Assembly: GCF_014636865.1 (NCBI RefSeq)
Contig: NZ_BMER01000004.1
Coordinates: forward strand, 248,001-312,000
Direction of reading: 5' to 3'
From: Parapedobacter pyrenivorans
GTDB lineage: Bacteria; Bacteroidota; Bacteroidia; Sphingobacteriales; Sphingobacteriaceae
DNA: 64,000 bases
Shown: positions 9,674-17,747 of the stretch, one piece after another
How the letters are laid out: every line of letters starts with the position of its first letter
How positions within the stretch are numbered: the first letter of the stretch is position 1
Notes under the pieces: generated by a model
The model's database searches: none
The model's input: only the letters and a program-made list of their open reading frames with translations
What the model was told of the DNA's origin: nothing
Position numbers and translations under genes: made by a program

Positions 9674-10687
9674 ATGAAGGGACACCAGGTTACAATTATC
9701 GACATCGCGAAGAAGCTGGGGATTTCCAAATCTACCGTTTCGAGAGCGCTGACCAACAATCCAAACGTCAATCCGGAAACCCGAAAAGCGGTCTTGGAAA
9801 TGGCGAAAACACTGGACTATCAACCAAACATGCTGGCATTGGGCCTGATCAAGAATGAAACCCGGATGCTGGGCGTCATTATCCCGGATATCCAAAAGCC
9901 ATTTTTCGCGGCCATTGTGAGCGGCATCCAGCACGCGGTAGGCCGTATGGGCTACCGAACCATCATCGCCCAGTCGGACGAATCGCCGCAAATCGAAAAG
10001 GAAAACATCCAGGCTTTGATGCTGAGCCGAGTAGATGGGTTTCTGATTTGCCATACGCGCGATACGCGAAATTTTGACCAGATCAAGCTATTGTACCAAA
10101 AGGGATTCCCGCTGGTATCGTTTGCGCGGATTTGCCAGGGGCTCCCCATCCCGAAAGTGGTGGAAGACGATTTCAACGGTTTGTACACCACTACACAGCA
10201 TTTGATTGAACGGGGACGCAAGCGCATTGCCCTGCTGGCAGGCCCAAAGCACCTGCAGGCCAGTAAATTGCGGCAGCAGGGATACCTATCGGCATTGCGG
10301 CAGAATGGAATCGGGTTTGATAACGAACTGGTGGCCCATACCCGCTTTCTTGCCGACGACGTGGCGGTGGCTGTAAACCGATGGTTGGCTTTGGCCGAGC
10401 CCCCGGATGCAATTTGCACGATCTACGATGGCGGGGCAGTGCAGGTGATGCAGCTGTTGAAAAGCAGGGGGGTGAATGTGCCCGGCGATATTGCAGTCGC
10501 TGGCTTTGGCAACGATCCGGCTTCGGGGTTAGTGGAACCGGGGTTGACCACATTCGAACAGCGACCCTATGAAATCGGACAGGCCGCCGGTAAGCACATG
10601 CTGGATATCCTTAAAAAGCGCTTTGGGGATGTACCACCCGAAATCACCATTTCCGAAGGCCGGCTGGTGGTGCGGGGTTCCACCTGA
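9674..10687 (+). CDS. LacI-family transcriptional regulator
   Basis: 337 residues starting at MKGHQVTIIDIAKKLG. The frame is open to 9581, but the helix-turn-helix pattern (TIIDIAKKLGISKSTVSRAL) fixes the start at 9674. Residues 1-60 are the DNA-binding and hinge region, and residues 65-337 a periplasmic-binding-protein-like sensor (MLGVIIPDIQKPFF onward). It should bind a sugar or sugar phosphate and control nearby operons. Its own upstream region carries the palindrome GGGAACATTCCC, also found upstream of susC, so it is the best candidate for local regulator of the starch locus and for autoregulation. It diverges from the FAD/SusCD/GH51 operon. Confidence 0.94.
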   Translation: MKGHQVTIIDIAKKLGISKSTVSRALTNNPNVNPETRKAVLEMAKTLDYQPNMLALGLIKNETRMLGVIIPDIQKPFFAAIVSGIQHAVGRMGYRTIIAQSDESPQIEKENIQALMLSRVDGFLICHTRDTRNFDQIKLLYQKGFPLVSFARICQGLPIPKVVEDDFNGLYTTTQHLIERGRKRIALLAGPKHLQASKLRQQGYLSALRQNGIGFDNELVAHTRFLADDVAVAVNRWLALAEPPDAICTIYDGGAVQVMQLLKSRGVNVPGDIAVAGFGNDPASGLVEPGLTTFEQRPYEIGQAAGKHMLDILKKRFGDVPPEITISEGRLVVRGST

Positions 10688-10776
10688 TCTTAGTGGCGAC
10701 ATTGGCTGAAGTTTACATGCTTAAAGTCACCCTCGGTCTTCAAGAAACAATTATTAACAATAAAACTGCTTTAATT

Positions 10777-11361
10777 ATGAACTGGCGTATTTTGATAGTT
10801 ATTTTTTTTGGCACGTTCATCGGCGTTGGATGCGGCCCTCGACCGAAGCCGGTAATGGTGCAAACCATTGGAGATCGATCGGATTGGAAGCGAATCCTGG
10901 CTGAGCAACTGCCTTTGTTGGGACATCGCAACTGGATATTGGTTGTCGACAAAGCGTTTCCATTGCAAACATCCACTGGGATGACTTATGTTGACAGCGG
11001 ATCGGACTTACCTACAGTGCTTTCGCATGTATTGACGTCGGTAAATGGTTCTTCTCATGCCAGATCCATCGTATACCGTGATGCGGAGATGGCCTTGCTT
11101 GACGAGCAGCTCGTGCCGGGTGTGGATCGTTTCAAGGCGCAGATCGATTCGATTTTGGGGAATTTACCTGTACAGCAGGTACCGCACGAGGCGGTATTCC
11201 GCAAGATGGACGAAACGACGAAACTGTTCCAGGTGTTGGTGATCAAGACCGAAGGAACCATTCCGTATTCTTCGGTATTTATCGAGCTGGATTGCGCGTA
11301 TTGGAATGCCGGTCACGAAAAGTTGTTGAGAATAAAAGAACAAAACGGAAATGAAAATTGA
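10777..11361 (+). CDS. RbsD/FucU-like lipoprotein
   Basis: 194 residues. A hydrophobic N-terminus ends in lipobox VGC (Cys19), so the product should be a membrane-anchored lipoprotein. The rest resembles the RbsD/FucU sugar-mutarotase fold: LGHRNWILVVDKAFP (H50, D58) matches the family GHGD..ADA motif, and IPYSSVFIEL matches the family PYANIIL segment, although the Asn expected there is Ser. RbsD and FucU are cytoplasmic decamers that interconvert ring forms of ribose or fucose; an exported version is unusual. It lies between two LacI genes, 89 bp after the first. Family assignment by eye; activity is not assured. Confidence 0.65.
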   Translation: MNWRILIVIFFGTFIGVGCGPRPKPVMVQTIGDRSDWKRILAEQLPLLGHRNWILVVDKAFPLQTSTGMTYVDSGSDLPTVLSHVLTSVNGSSHARSIVYRDAEMALLDEQLVPGVDRFKAQIDSILGNLPVQQVPHEAVFRKMDETTKLFQVLVIKTEGTIPYSSVFIELDCAYWNAGHEKLLRIKEQNGNEN

Positions 11362-11414
11362 TATTGCCAAATCGAATTATTCGCTAACTTCGCATCGTAT
11401 TATGGATGTTCAGC

Positions 11415-12419
11415 ATGGATATAATCAAGTTAGCTGAGGTTCTGAACCTATCGAAATCGACGGTTTCGAGAGCGTTCAGGGATAGCAGTGATATCAGCGC
11501 CGAGACCAAACAGCGTATTTTAGCAAAAGCCCGAGAACTTAATTATCACCCCAACCATTACGCCAGTAATATGCGCGAGCAGAAGAGCATGACCATAGCG
11601 GTGGTGGTGCCCGAGCTTGCCAATAATTATTTTACGCAGATCATTCAGGGGGTAGAGAAAGTGGCCAAAACCAGTGGCTATCACATCTTGATTTATGTGA
11701 CGGATGATGATATTGCCAGGGAACAGGAATTTATACGGGGTGTGTCAAACGGTCGGGTGGATGGTATCGTGATGTCGGTTTCGGGCGAATCCAAAGACCA
11801 CAGTTACCTGGCGCATGTGGATGTTGATCGCCTGCCGATTGTTCTGTTCGACCGGATATACGACGATATCGATTTACCGAAGATCGTTACCGATGATTAC
11901 GACAGCAGCTTCCGCTCCACTGAACACCTCATCCAGCAGGGATGTTCCCGTATCGCTTACCTCGTGGTCAATAAAGAACAGTCTATCGGTAAGGTGCGGA
12001 TGCAGGGATACATGGATGCGCTGAGGAAGTATCGCATCCCGTTGCGCAAGCGGCTGATTGTGGATTGTACCAACTCGTATGACGAGAATGCCGGAATCAT
12101 TGAAAACGCAATCCAAAAACAACGGCCGGACGGTATCCTAGCATCCGTGGAGCGGCTGGCTTTTTCTACATATTATGCGTGTGGCAAGCTTTCCGTGCGG
12201 ATTCCGGACGATCTTAAAATTGTAGCATTTTCCAGCCTGGAGATCGCTTCATTGCTCAGTCCGGCACTAACGACCGTTACACAGCCTGCTATCCAGATTG
12301 GCGAGCGCGCCGCTGCCTTGTTGTTGAAAAAACTGCAAGGTACGCCCATCGATGACACCGAGCGGTTGATTACGATGGAGTCTGAATTGGTTATCCGCGC
12401 GTCGTCGCTGCCGGCATAG
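11415..12419 (+). CDS. LacI-family transcriptional regulator
   Basis: 334 residues from MDIIKLAEVLNLS; an ATG three codons upstream (11406) is the alternative start. The helix-turn-helix occupies about residues 2-22 (NLSKSTVSRAFRD), followed by the hinge and a periplasmic-binding-protein-like effector domain (TIAVVVPELANNYFTQII onward). It is a second, divergent paralogue of the regulator at 9674. Its 3' end overlaps the convergent MFS sugar-transporter gene by 29 bp. A LacI gene beside an SLC45-type transporter is a common arrangement in maltose loci of this phylum, which suggests control of that transporter or operon. A palindrome CGAATTATTCG (11373-11383) lies just upstream. Confidence 0.92.
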   Translation: MDIIKLAEVLNLSKSTVSRAFRDSSDISAETKQRILAKARELNYHPNHYASNMREQKSMTIAVVVPELANNYFTQIIQGVEKVAKTSGYHILIYVTDDDIAREQEFIRGVSNGRVDGIVMSVSGESKDHSYLAHVDVDRLPIVLFDRIYDDIDLPKIVTDDYDSSFRSTEHLIQQGCSRIAYLVVNKEQSIGKVRMQGYMDALRKYRIPLRKRLIVDCTNSYDENAGIIENAIQKQRPDGILASVERLAFSTYYACGKLSVRIPDDLKIVAFSSLEIASLLSPALTTVTQPAIQIGERAAALLLKKLQGTPIDDTERLITMESELVIRASSLPA

Positions 12420-13776
12420 GTTGCTCTTCCCGAAGGAATAGTGTCGCAATGGCAGCAGCGAACATCAACACCCCCGAGAGTACTAAGCAATAGATGGCTT
12501 GGTTGTGGAACAGGTATTTCATGATCCAAGCGCCTAAAAAGCCGTTGACCAGCTGGGGCAGGGTAATGAAAAAGTTGAACAACCCCATATACAGCCCCAT
12601 CTTATGCGCGGGCAAGCTACCCGAGAGCAAAGCATAGGGCGTGGCCAGGATGCTGGCCCAAGCCATACCGACCGCGATCATGGGGATAAACAGGAAATTC
12701 TCGTTCTGGATAAAATAGAAAGATAGGAAACTAATCCCGCAAAGCGTCAGTACGGCGATATGGGTGCCCTTCCGGCCGATCTTGCGGTAAAGGAACGGCA
12801 ATACCAACGCAAACAGTGTGGCCACCAGGTTATAGACCCCAAACAATACGCCGGTGAGATTGCCGGCATCGGCATAAGCAGCGGAAGTCGTGTCGTTGAC
12901 TGGCAGGTCGTAAATGTGTTGTGCCAATGCAGGCGTAGTATAGACCCACATGGAAAAGAGCGCAAACCAAGAGAAAAACTGCACCACGCCCAGCTGCTTC
13001 ATGGTCTTTGGCATATTGCGGAAGTCTTTGAAAATGGACCAAAACCCCGGTGATTCTGGATGTTGGCCGGTGTCTTCGGTATCAGCAAATGACCGCATCT
13101 CGGCAGGTGAGTATTCGCTGGTGGTGATGACGGTGTATAATAAGGCGAGGACCAATACTGCAGCACCGATATAGAACGACCAAGTGACGTTGGCCGGCAC
13201 ATGGCCTTCGGCCGCTGTTTTGTCAAAGCCGAAATAGGTAGTCAAGACATAGGGCAGGAAAGAGCCGATGATGGCCCCGGTGCCGATAAGGAATGTCTGT
13301 ACCGAAAAGCCAGTACCGTGTTGCTCATTCGGCAGCTTATCAGCCACCAAGGCGCGGAAGGGCTCCATAGACACATTAAAGGCGGCGTCCATCATCATGA
13401 GCATACCGGCGCCGATGAGTAGGGGCGGCAATACGGCTGTGAATAGCGACGCGTTGGGCATTAATGCCAGCGCGGCGGCGGCGACCAGTGCGCCGGAAAG
13501 GAAAAACGGCCGCCGCCGACCCAAACGGGTCCATGTGCGGTCACTGTAATAGCCCACAATGGGCTGGACGATCATGCCGGTGATCGGTGCCACCAGCCAG
13601 AACAGCGAGAGGTGCTCCACATCAGCACCGAAGGTCTGGAGGATGCGTGAGGCATTGCCGGTTTGTAACGCGAAACCGAACTGGATGCCCAGGAAGCCGA
13701 AGCTCATGTTGAAGATTTGCGTATTGCTGAGCCGTTGTTTGGTTCGTTTGGCAGGGACGTTCATGAGGTCATTCAT
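12391..13776 (-). CDS. MFS sugar transporter, SLC45/GPH-like (maltose/maltodextrin type)
   Basis: 461 residues with about twelve membrane spans. The start at 13776 was chosen because its ATG overlaps the stop of the upstream esterase gene (ATGA) and because the longer frame to 13842 is within that gene. FGIQFGFALQ-type residues in the first helix and the loop motif RRRPFFLSG resemble SLC45/GPH sucrose-maltose carriers. The last gene of the minus-strand arm, it should bring maltose or short maltodextrins across the inner membrane for the cytoplasmic phosphorolysis enzymes. Its tail overlaps the convergent lacI gene by 29 bp. Confidence 0.88.
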   Translation of the reverse strand: MNDLMNVPAKRTKQRLSNTQIFNMSFGFLGIQFGFALQTGNASRILQTFGADVEHLSLFWLVAPITGMIVQPIVGYYSDRTWTRLGRRRPFFLSGALVAAAALALMPNASLFTAVLPPLLIGAGMLMMMDAAFNVSMEPFRALVADKLPNEQHGTGFSVQTFLIGTGAIIGSFLPYVLTTYFGFDKTAAEGHVPANVTWSFYIGAAVLVLALLYTVITTSEYSPAEMRSFADTEDTGQHPESPGFWSIFKDFRNMPKTMKQLGVVQFFSWFALFSMWVYTTPALAQHIYDLPVNDTTSAAYADAGNLTGVLFGVYNLVATLFALVLPFLYRKIGRKGTHIAVLTLCGISFLSFYFIQNENFLFIPMIAVGMAWASILATPYALLSGSLPAHKMGLYMGLFNFFITLPQLVNGFLGAWIMKYLFHNQAIYCLVLSGVLMFAAAIATLFLREEQPMPAATTRG

Positions 13777-14582
13777 GGATTGGTTGCAATGGTGTTGAAA
13801 AATTGCAAGGTACGCATAATCTGCTTTTCCCAATAACGCCATTCGTGTGCGCCCGAATACTCGAAGAAATCATGTGGTATCTGCTGTTCCCGGAGTTGGT
13901 GGTGCAGCTCGCGGTTGGCACCGATCAGCAGGTCGTCGCACCCGCAATCGAACCGGAATGGGCGTAGTGTATGGCGGTTGGCACTGAGCAGCTGGATGAG
14001 GTCGCGCTCGTTGGGCGGCGGCAGGTATGCCGTAAGCGGCTCCTCGACAAAATGTGCCATGTCATCGAATACGGTAATGGACGAAAGGCCCGAGAAGCCG
14101 GCGAAGGTATCGGGGTATTTGGCGCCTAACCGCATGGCTCCATAGCCGCCCATCGAGAGTCCGGCAATGAAAAATGGTGATTCGACAGACACCTGCACAG
14201 GAAGCAAGCGTCGGATGGCGGCCGGCACGTCTTCGGCTATCCACCGCTCAAAATCCGGCATAGGATGAGGGATGTAAGCCGACCCGTCGCCCCATAGGCC
14301 GTCAGACGGCATGGCCAGTACCATAGGGGATAGTTTGCCTTGCTGGATGGCGGCTTCGGCTTGCAGGTGTACGCCTGCGGAAAAAGCCCAGCTCCAGGCG
14401 CTGCCATAAACGCCATGCAACAGCACAGCGACCGGTACATTGGCCGGGCAATCGGAGGGTATATATACCACGATGTCGCCGCGGCCGCGAAGGTTGTTGG
14501 ATTTGACGGTCATGAATCGCAGATTGTCCCGCTCAAACCGCGGGTTAGATTGCTCTAAAGTCCGGAAGGAGGTCGTAGCCAT
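13773..14582 (-). CDS. alpha/beta-hydrolase, esterase D / S-formylglutathione hydrolase-like
   Basis: 269 residues with no clear signal peptide. The nucleophile elbow is GLSMGG (S143), with an oxyanion segment LLHGVYGS (about 55-61) and a likely catalytic His in the C-terminal GAHEWRYW. The fold belongs to the esterase-D/tributyrin esterase group, whose members include S-formylglutathione hydrolase. It starts 3 bp after a zinc alcohol dehydrogenase with class III character and overlaps the MFS gene by ATGA. The pairing of these two enzyme types resembles a formaldehyde-oxidation pair, but deacetylation of a carbohydrate is equally possible. Confidence 0.8.
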   Translation of the reverse strand: MATTSFRTLEQSNPRFERDNLRFMTVKSNNLRGRGDIVVYIPSDCPANVPVAVLLHGVYGSAWSWAFSAGVHLQAEAAIQQGKLSPMVLAMPSDGLWGDGSAYIPHPMPDFERWIAEDVPAAIRRLLPVQVSVESPFFIAGLSMGGYGAMRLGAKYPDTFAGFSGLSSITVFDDMAHFVEEPLTAYLPPPNERDLIQLLSANRHTLRPFRFDCGCDDLLIGANRELHHQLREQQIPHDFFEYSGAHEWRYWEKQIMRTLQFFNTIATNP

Positions 14583-14585
14583 GGG

Positions 14586-15707
14586 TTAAACGTGTTTGAA
14601 TTGGATGATGCCTTTGGCATTCTTGCCGCTCAGCAGGTCGTCGAATGCTGCGGGCAGCTGATCAAGGGTGTAGCGTGCGCTGATCATCTCGTCGAGCAGC
14701 AATTCGCCCCGGAGGTAATGCCGGATAATTTTGTCGAAGTCTTCATAGGGATTGCACTGGCCATAGAGCGGGTTGATATACACTTTGTCCCATTCGAAGA
14801 GGTTCATGTCAAACGGGATGACCTGCTCGATACCGCTCACCTGCACAGCCATGCCGGCATTGCGTACCATGGCTAGTGGCGCAGCACCCAATTCAGGCTT
14901 CGCGGTGCACTCAAACGCATAATCTGCGCCTCTACCACCGGTGAGTTCACGTACTTTTTCGGCCATAGCCAAGAGTCCTTTATCATTGGGATCGGCGCGC
15001 AGGCAGGTGGTAGCTCCGAAGCGTTCGGCTATGGCCAGCCGCTGGGGGTTGATGTCAATAGCAATCCGCTGTGCGGCACCAGCGATTCGTGCAGCTTGCA
15101 ACACGCTGAGGCCTACGCCACCCGTGCCAAGCACTACCACGGAGCTGTCCGGTTTGACTTTGCCGGCATTGATGACTGAACCGTAACCGGTCATCACCCC
15201 GCAACCGATGATGGCCGCGCATTCCATAGGCAGCTCTTCGGCTGTGATTTTGGTGACGGCAGCCTGCTTCACTAAGGTGTACTCGCTCAACGTGCCGAGG
15301 TTGAACGACCGTGATATCGGTTGGTTGCCACTTCGCGAACCCATCGCGTGTGCATGCCCCAGGTTCGTACCGTGCAGCCCACCGGTGACCGGCGATGCGT
15401 TTTCGCAAATGTGATAGTTGGTTTCGTTGCACTGGAAACAATGGTTGCAAGGAATAGCCCAGTTCAATAGCACACGGTCGCCTTCGTTGACGTGAGATAC
15501 GTGGCTCCCTTTCTTGACGACAATGCCGGCACCTTCGTGGCCGAGGATCAGTGGGGTATCCCAATGGAGGGAATCGTAGTCTGTATGACATACGCCGGCG
15601 GCTACGAGTTGTACCAGTACCTCGTCTTCACGAGGTGACGCTACGGTGATGGATTCGATCCCGAAATGACCCTTGCCATCGGTAATGGCAGCTTTGCAAA
15701 CAATCAT
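14586..15707 (-). CDS. zinc-dependent alcohol dehydrogenase (medium-chain, class III-like)
   Basis: 373 residues. Catalytic zinc ligands are C40 (GVCHTD), H57 with E58 (LGHEGAG) and a later Cys in IGCGVMTGYG. The structural zinc is bound by C87, C90, C93 and C101 (CNHCFQC...C). The nucleotide-binding turn reads VLGTGGVGLS. It oxidises an alcohol or hemithioacetal with NAD(P), or the reverse. The start codon overlaps the stop of the upstream esterase gene (ATGA), and the next gene follows after 3 bp, so it belongs to a tightly packed operon. An alcohol dehydrogenase is not part of a standard starch locus, and its substrate is unknown. Confidence 0.9.
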   Translation of the reverse strand: MIVCKAAITDGKGHFGIESITVASPREDEVLVQLVAAGVCHTDYDSLHWDTPLILGHEGAGIVVKKGSHVSHVNEGDRVLLNWAIPCNHCFQCNETNYHICENASPVTGGLHGTNLGHAHAMGSRSGNQPISRSFNLGTLSEYTLVKQAAVTKITAEELPMECAAIIGCGVMTGYGSVINAGKVKPDSSVVVLGTGGVGLSVLQAARIAGAAQRIAIDINPQRLAIAERFGATTCLRADPNDKGLLAMAEKVRELTGGRGADYAFECTAKPELGAAPLAMVRNAGMAVQVSGIEQVIPFDMNLFEWDKVYINPLYGQCNPYEDFDKIIRHYLRGELLLDEMISARYTLDQLPAAFDDLLSGKNAKGIIQFKHV

Positions 15708-16846
15708 AGTTCGTTGTTGAATAAGAATTTAAGCGGAATATGTAAGCGATTTGACCAGGCATTTTCATTGTGGTCGTCTTCGGGGAACACCTCGTAGCGG
15801 AGCTTAATCTGCAGATTACCGGACAATAGGCTGTTCATCGCATCGTTGGCCGGCAGGAAGTCGTAATCCAGCCCCTTCCCTCCACAGTCGAGGTAAATGA
15901 CGGTGTTGTTGAGGGGCGTGCTATCGTTATGCAAGGCCGTCAGGATGTCGCCGTCATCAAAGTAAAATCCACTGGATAAGCATGCGGCCTTCGAAAAGAC
16001 TGCCGGATAGGTCCACAGCATATACAGTGAAATCAGACCACCCATCGAAGAGCCGATGATGGCTGTATTTTCCCGCGTGGGTTTGGTGCGGTATGTACGG
16101 TCGATGAAGGGCTTGAGCTCTTCAGCGATAAATGTGAGATAACGGTTGCCCTCAGGTGTACCGGAATATTCAACCCAGCGGTCGGCCGAATTGGCGATGG
16201 CCACGATGATGAATTCTTCGACGGCATCAGCTTTCATGAGACTGTCGGCCACCTCATCCATCCGCCATTCATTGCCACTTAGATTTGGATGATGGTCAAA
16301 AAGGTTCTGTCCGTCGTGCGCATAGAGCACGGGGTAGCGTTTCCCGGGTTGCGCATCGTAGGAGGGCGGCAGCCATACGACGACATTCCGCGTATGCCTG
16401 AGGATTGTGCTGCTGAACTGGTGGTGGTAGCGCACCGTTCCAGTGATGCTGCGTTGGTAGTAATCGTTCCACGCGGTCGGTGCGATCAGCACGGTAGTAT
16501 CCCCGTTTAGCGTGAATTCGATGGCGGGAGGTGGATGGCCGTTGTTGTTGTATAATGCTTCTTTATAATAGGAACCCCGTGTGATTTTAAACGCTATATC
16601 GGTGCCGATGGGTAGCTGGAATGTGCGCTCCCAGGTGGTTCCGGCAACATGCTTCAGTGCAGGGCTTTTGGGATAAATCCAATAACCCCATACGGGCTGG
16701 TTACCGATAACCAAGAGCGAATCTCCCGGCGGCGTGTCAGCGGGCGCTTCCACGTGGATCGTAAGCGTGGCATCCCGTACGTCTTGGGCTTGCGTCCACA
16801 CCCCAATGACTAGGTACAGGAGAAGCAGAAATATCGGTTTTATCAT
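15704..16846 (-). CDS. secreted esterase with N-terminal CBM20-like starch-binding domain
   Basis: 380 residues. A signal peptide (1-20, ending WTQAQ) is followed by a CBM20-like beta-sandwich (about 25-122, with GNQPVWGYW and WERTFQLP). The C-terminal part (about 133-380) is an enterochelin-esterase-like alpha/beta hydrolase with nucleophile S267 in GSSMGG and a His in EDDHNENAW. CBM20 binds starch, which agrees with the flanking amylase genes. The hydrolase might remove acyl groups from modified starch or act on an unrelated ester. It diverges from the AraC gene with 52 bp between them and overlaps the alcohol dehydrogenase gene by ATGA. Confidence 0.85.
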   Translation of the reverse strand: MIKPIFLLLLYLVIGVWTQAQDVRDATLTIHVEAPADTPPGDSLLVIGNQPVWGYWIYPKSPALKHVAGTTWERTFQLPIGTDIAFKITRGSYYKEALYNNNGHPPPAIEFTLNGDTTVLIAPTAWNDYYQRSITGTVRYHHQFSSTILRHTRNVVVWLPPSYDAQPGKRYPVLYAHDGQNLFDHHPNLSGNEWRMDEVADSLMKADAVEEFIIVAIANSADRWVEYSGTPEGNRYLTFIAEELKPFIDRTYRTKPTRENTAIIGSSMGGLISLYMLWTYPAVFSKAACLSSGFYFDDGDILTALHNDSTPLNNTVIYLDCGGKGLDYDFLPANDAMNSLLSGNLQIKLRYEVFPEDDHNENAWSNRLHIPLKFLFNNEL

Positions 16847-16898
16847 ATTGGTTTATTTTGGAAATATATTCCTATTTTTAGCTTTTATAAGATAATAT

Positions 16899-17747
16899 AT
16901 GCAAAAGGCTACACCAGAAATCCTGCCCAATGGAAACCGACAGTCTTTTCTATTCCGGAAGTTTGGGAACGAGGCATTCTTGGCACCGTTCCATTACCAC
17001 CAGGAATATGAACTGACATGGATAGCCCGTGGGTGGGGTAAGCGCTTTGTCGGCAACCGGATGGAGGATTTCAGCGATGGCGATTTTGTGTTGATTGGCC
17101 CCAACCAACCACATTGCTGGAAACTCGACCCCAGTGTGCGATCAGCCAAAGCAATCGTCATCCAATTTTCGCACAGTTTTCTCGGTACGGATTTTTTCGA
17201 GCGGCCGGAGCTGGAACTTATCCGATCCATGTTACAGGCGAGTGTTTCGGGCTTAAAATTCACCGTGGATAAAAAGCCTGAACTGGCTGGTCTGAAAGCC
17301 ATTGGCAGGGCGGATGGGGCCCGACGTGTGCTGCTGCTACTTGACCTCCTAGATATGCTGAGCTTGAAGCCGTATAAGACAATCGGCGCCGCAGCCATGT
17401 ATGACACCGCGGCCGATCCCGCCGATACCAAACGCATCAACGTAGTGATGGCATACATCGTGGAGCACTTCAAAGACGACATCTCGCTGGAAGAGGTGGC
17501 GGACATCGCAAGTCTGACGCCGAATGCCTTTTGCAAATACTTCAAACGGGTAACCCGCAAGACGTTTATGGACACGGTAATCCAATACCGGTTAAACCAC
17601 GCGAGCCAACAATTGATCCATACCGAGGACTCCGTTTCTGCTATTGCGATTGCTAGTGGATTCAATGACCTATCGTATTTTTATAAAATGTTCAAAAGCA
17701 AGCTGGGTATGAGCCCGTTAGCCTACCGTAATTCATTCAATCACTGA
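16899..17747 (+). CDS. AraC-family transcriptional regulator with cupin sensor domain
   Basis: 282 residues. The N-terminal cupin has FHYHQEYELTWI (about 28-39) and a second motif IGPNQPHCWK. The C-terminal double helix-turn-helix starts near residue 185 (ISLEEVADIASLTPNAFCKYFKRVT), with the second helix-turn-helix at SVSAIAIASGFNDLSYFYKMFK. Sugar-sensing AraC proteins of this build usually activate carbohydrate genes. It lies alone on the plus strand inside the minus-strand arm, diverging from the CBM20-esterase gene (52-bp gap) and overlapping the GH13 gene by 7 bp at the 3' end. It probably controls the esterase-ADH-esterase-MFS operon. Confidence 0.92.
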   Translation: MQKATPEILPNGNRQSFLFRKFGNEAFLAPFHYHQEYELTWIARGWGKRFVGNRMEDFSDGDFVLIGPNQPHCWKLDPSVRSAKAIVIQFSHSFLGTDFFERPELELIRSMLQASVSGLKFTVDKKPELAGLKAIGRADGARRVLLLLDLLDMLSLKPYKTIGAAAMYDTAADPADTKRINVVMAYIVEHFKDDISLEEVADIASLTPNAFCKYFKRVTRKTFMDTVIQYRLNHASQQLIHTEDSVSAIAIASGFNDLSYFYKMFKSKLGMSPLAYRNSFNH

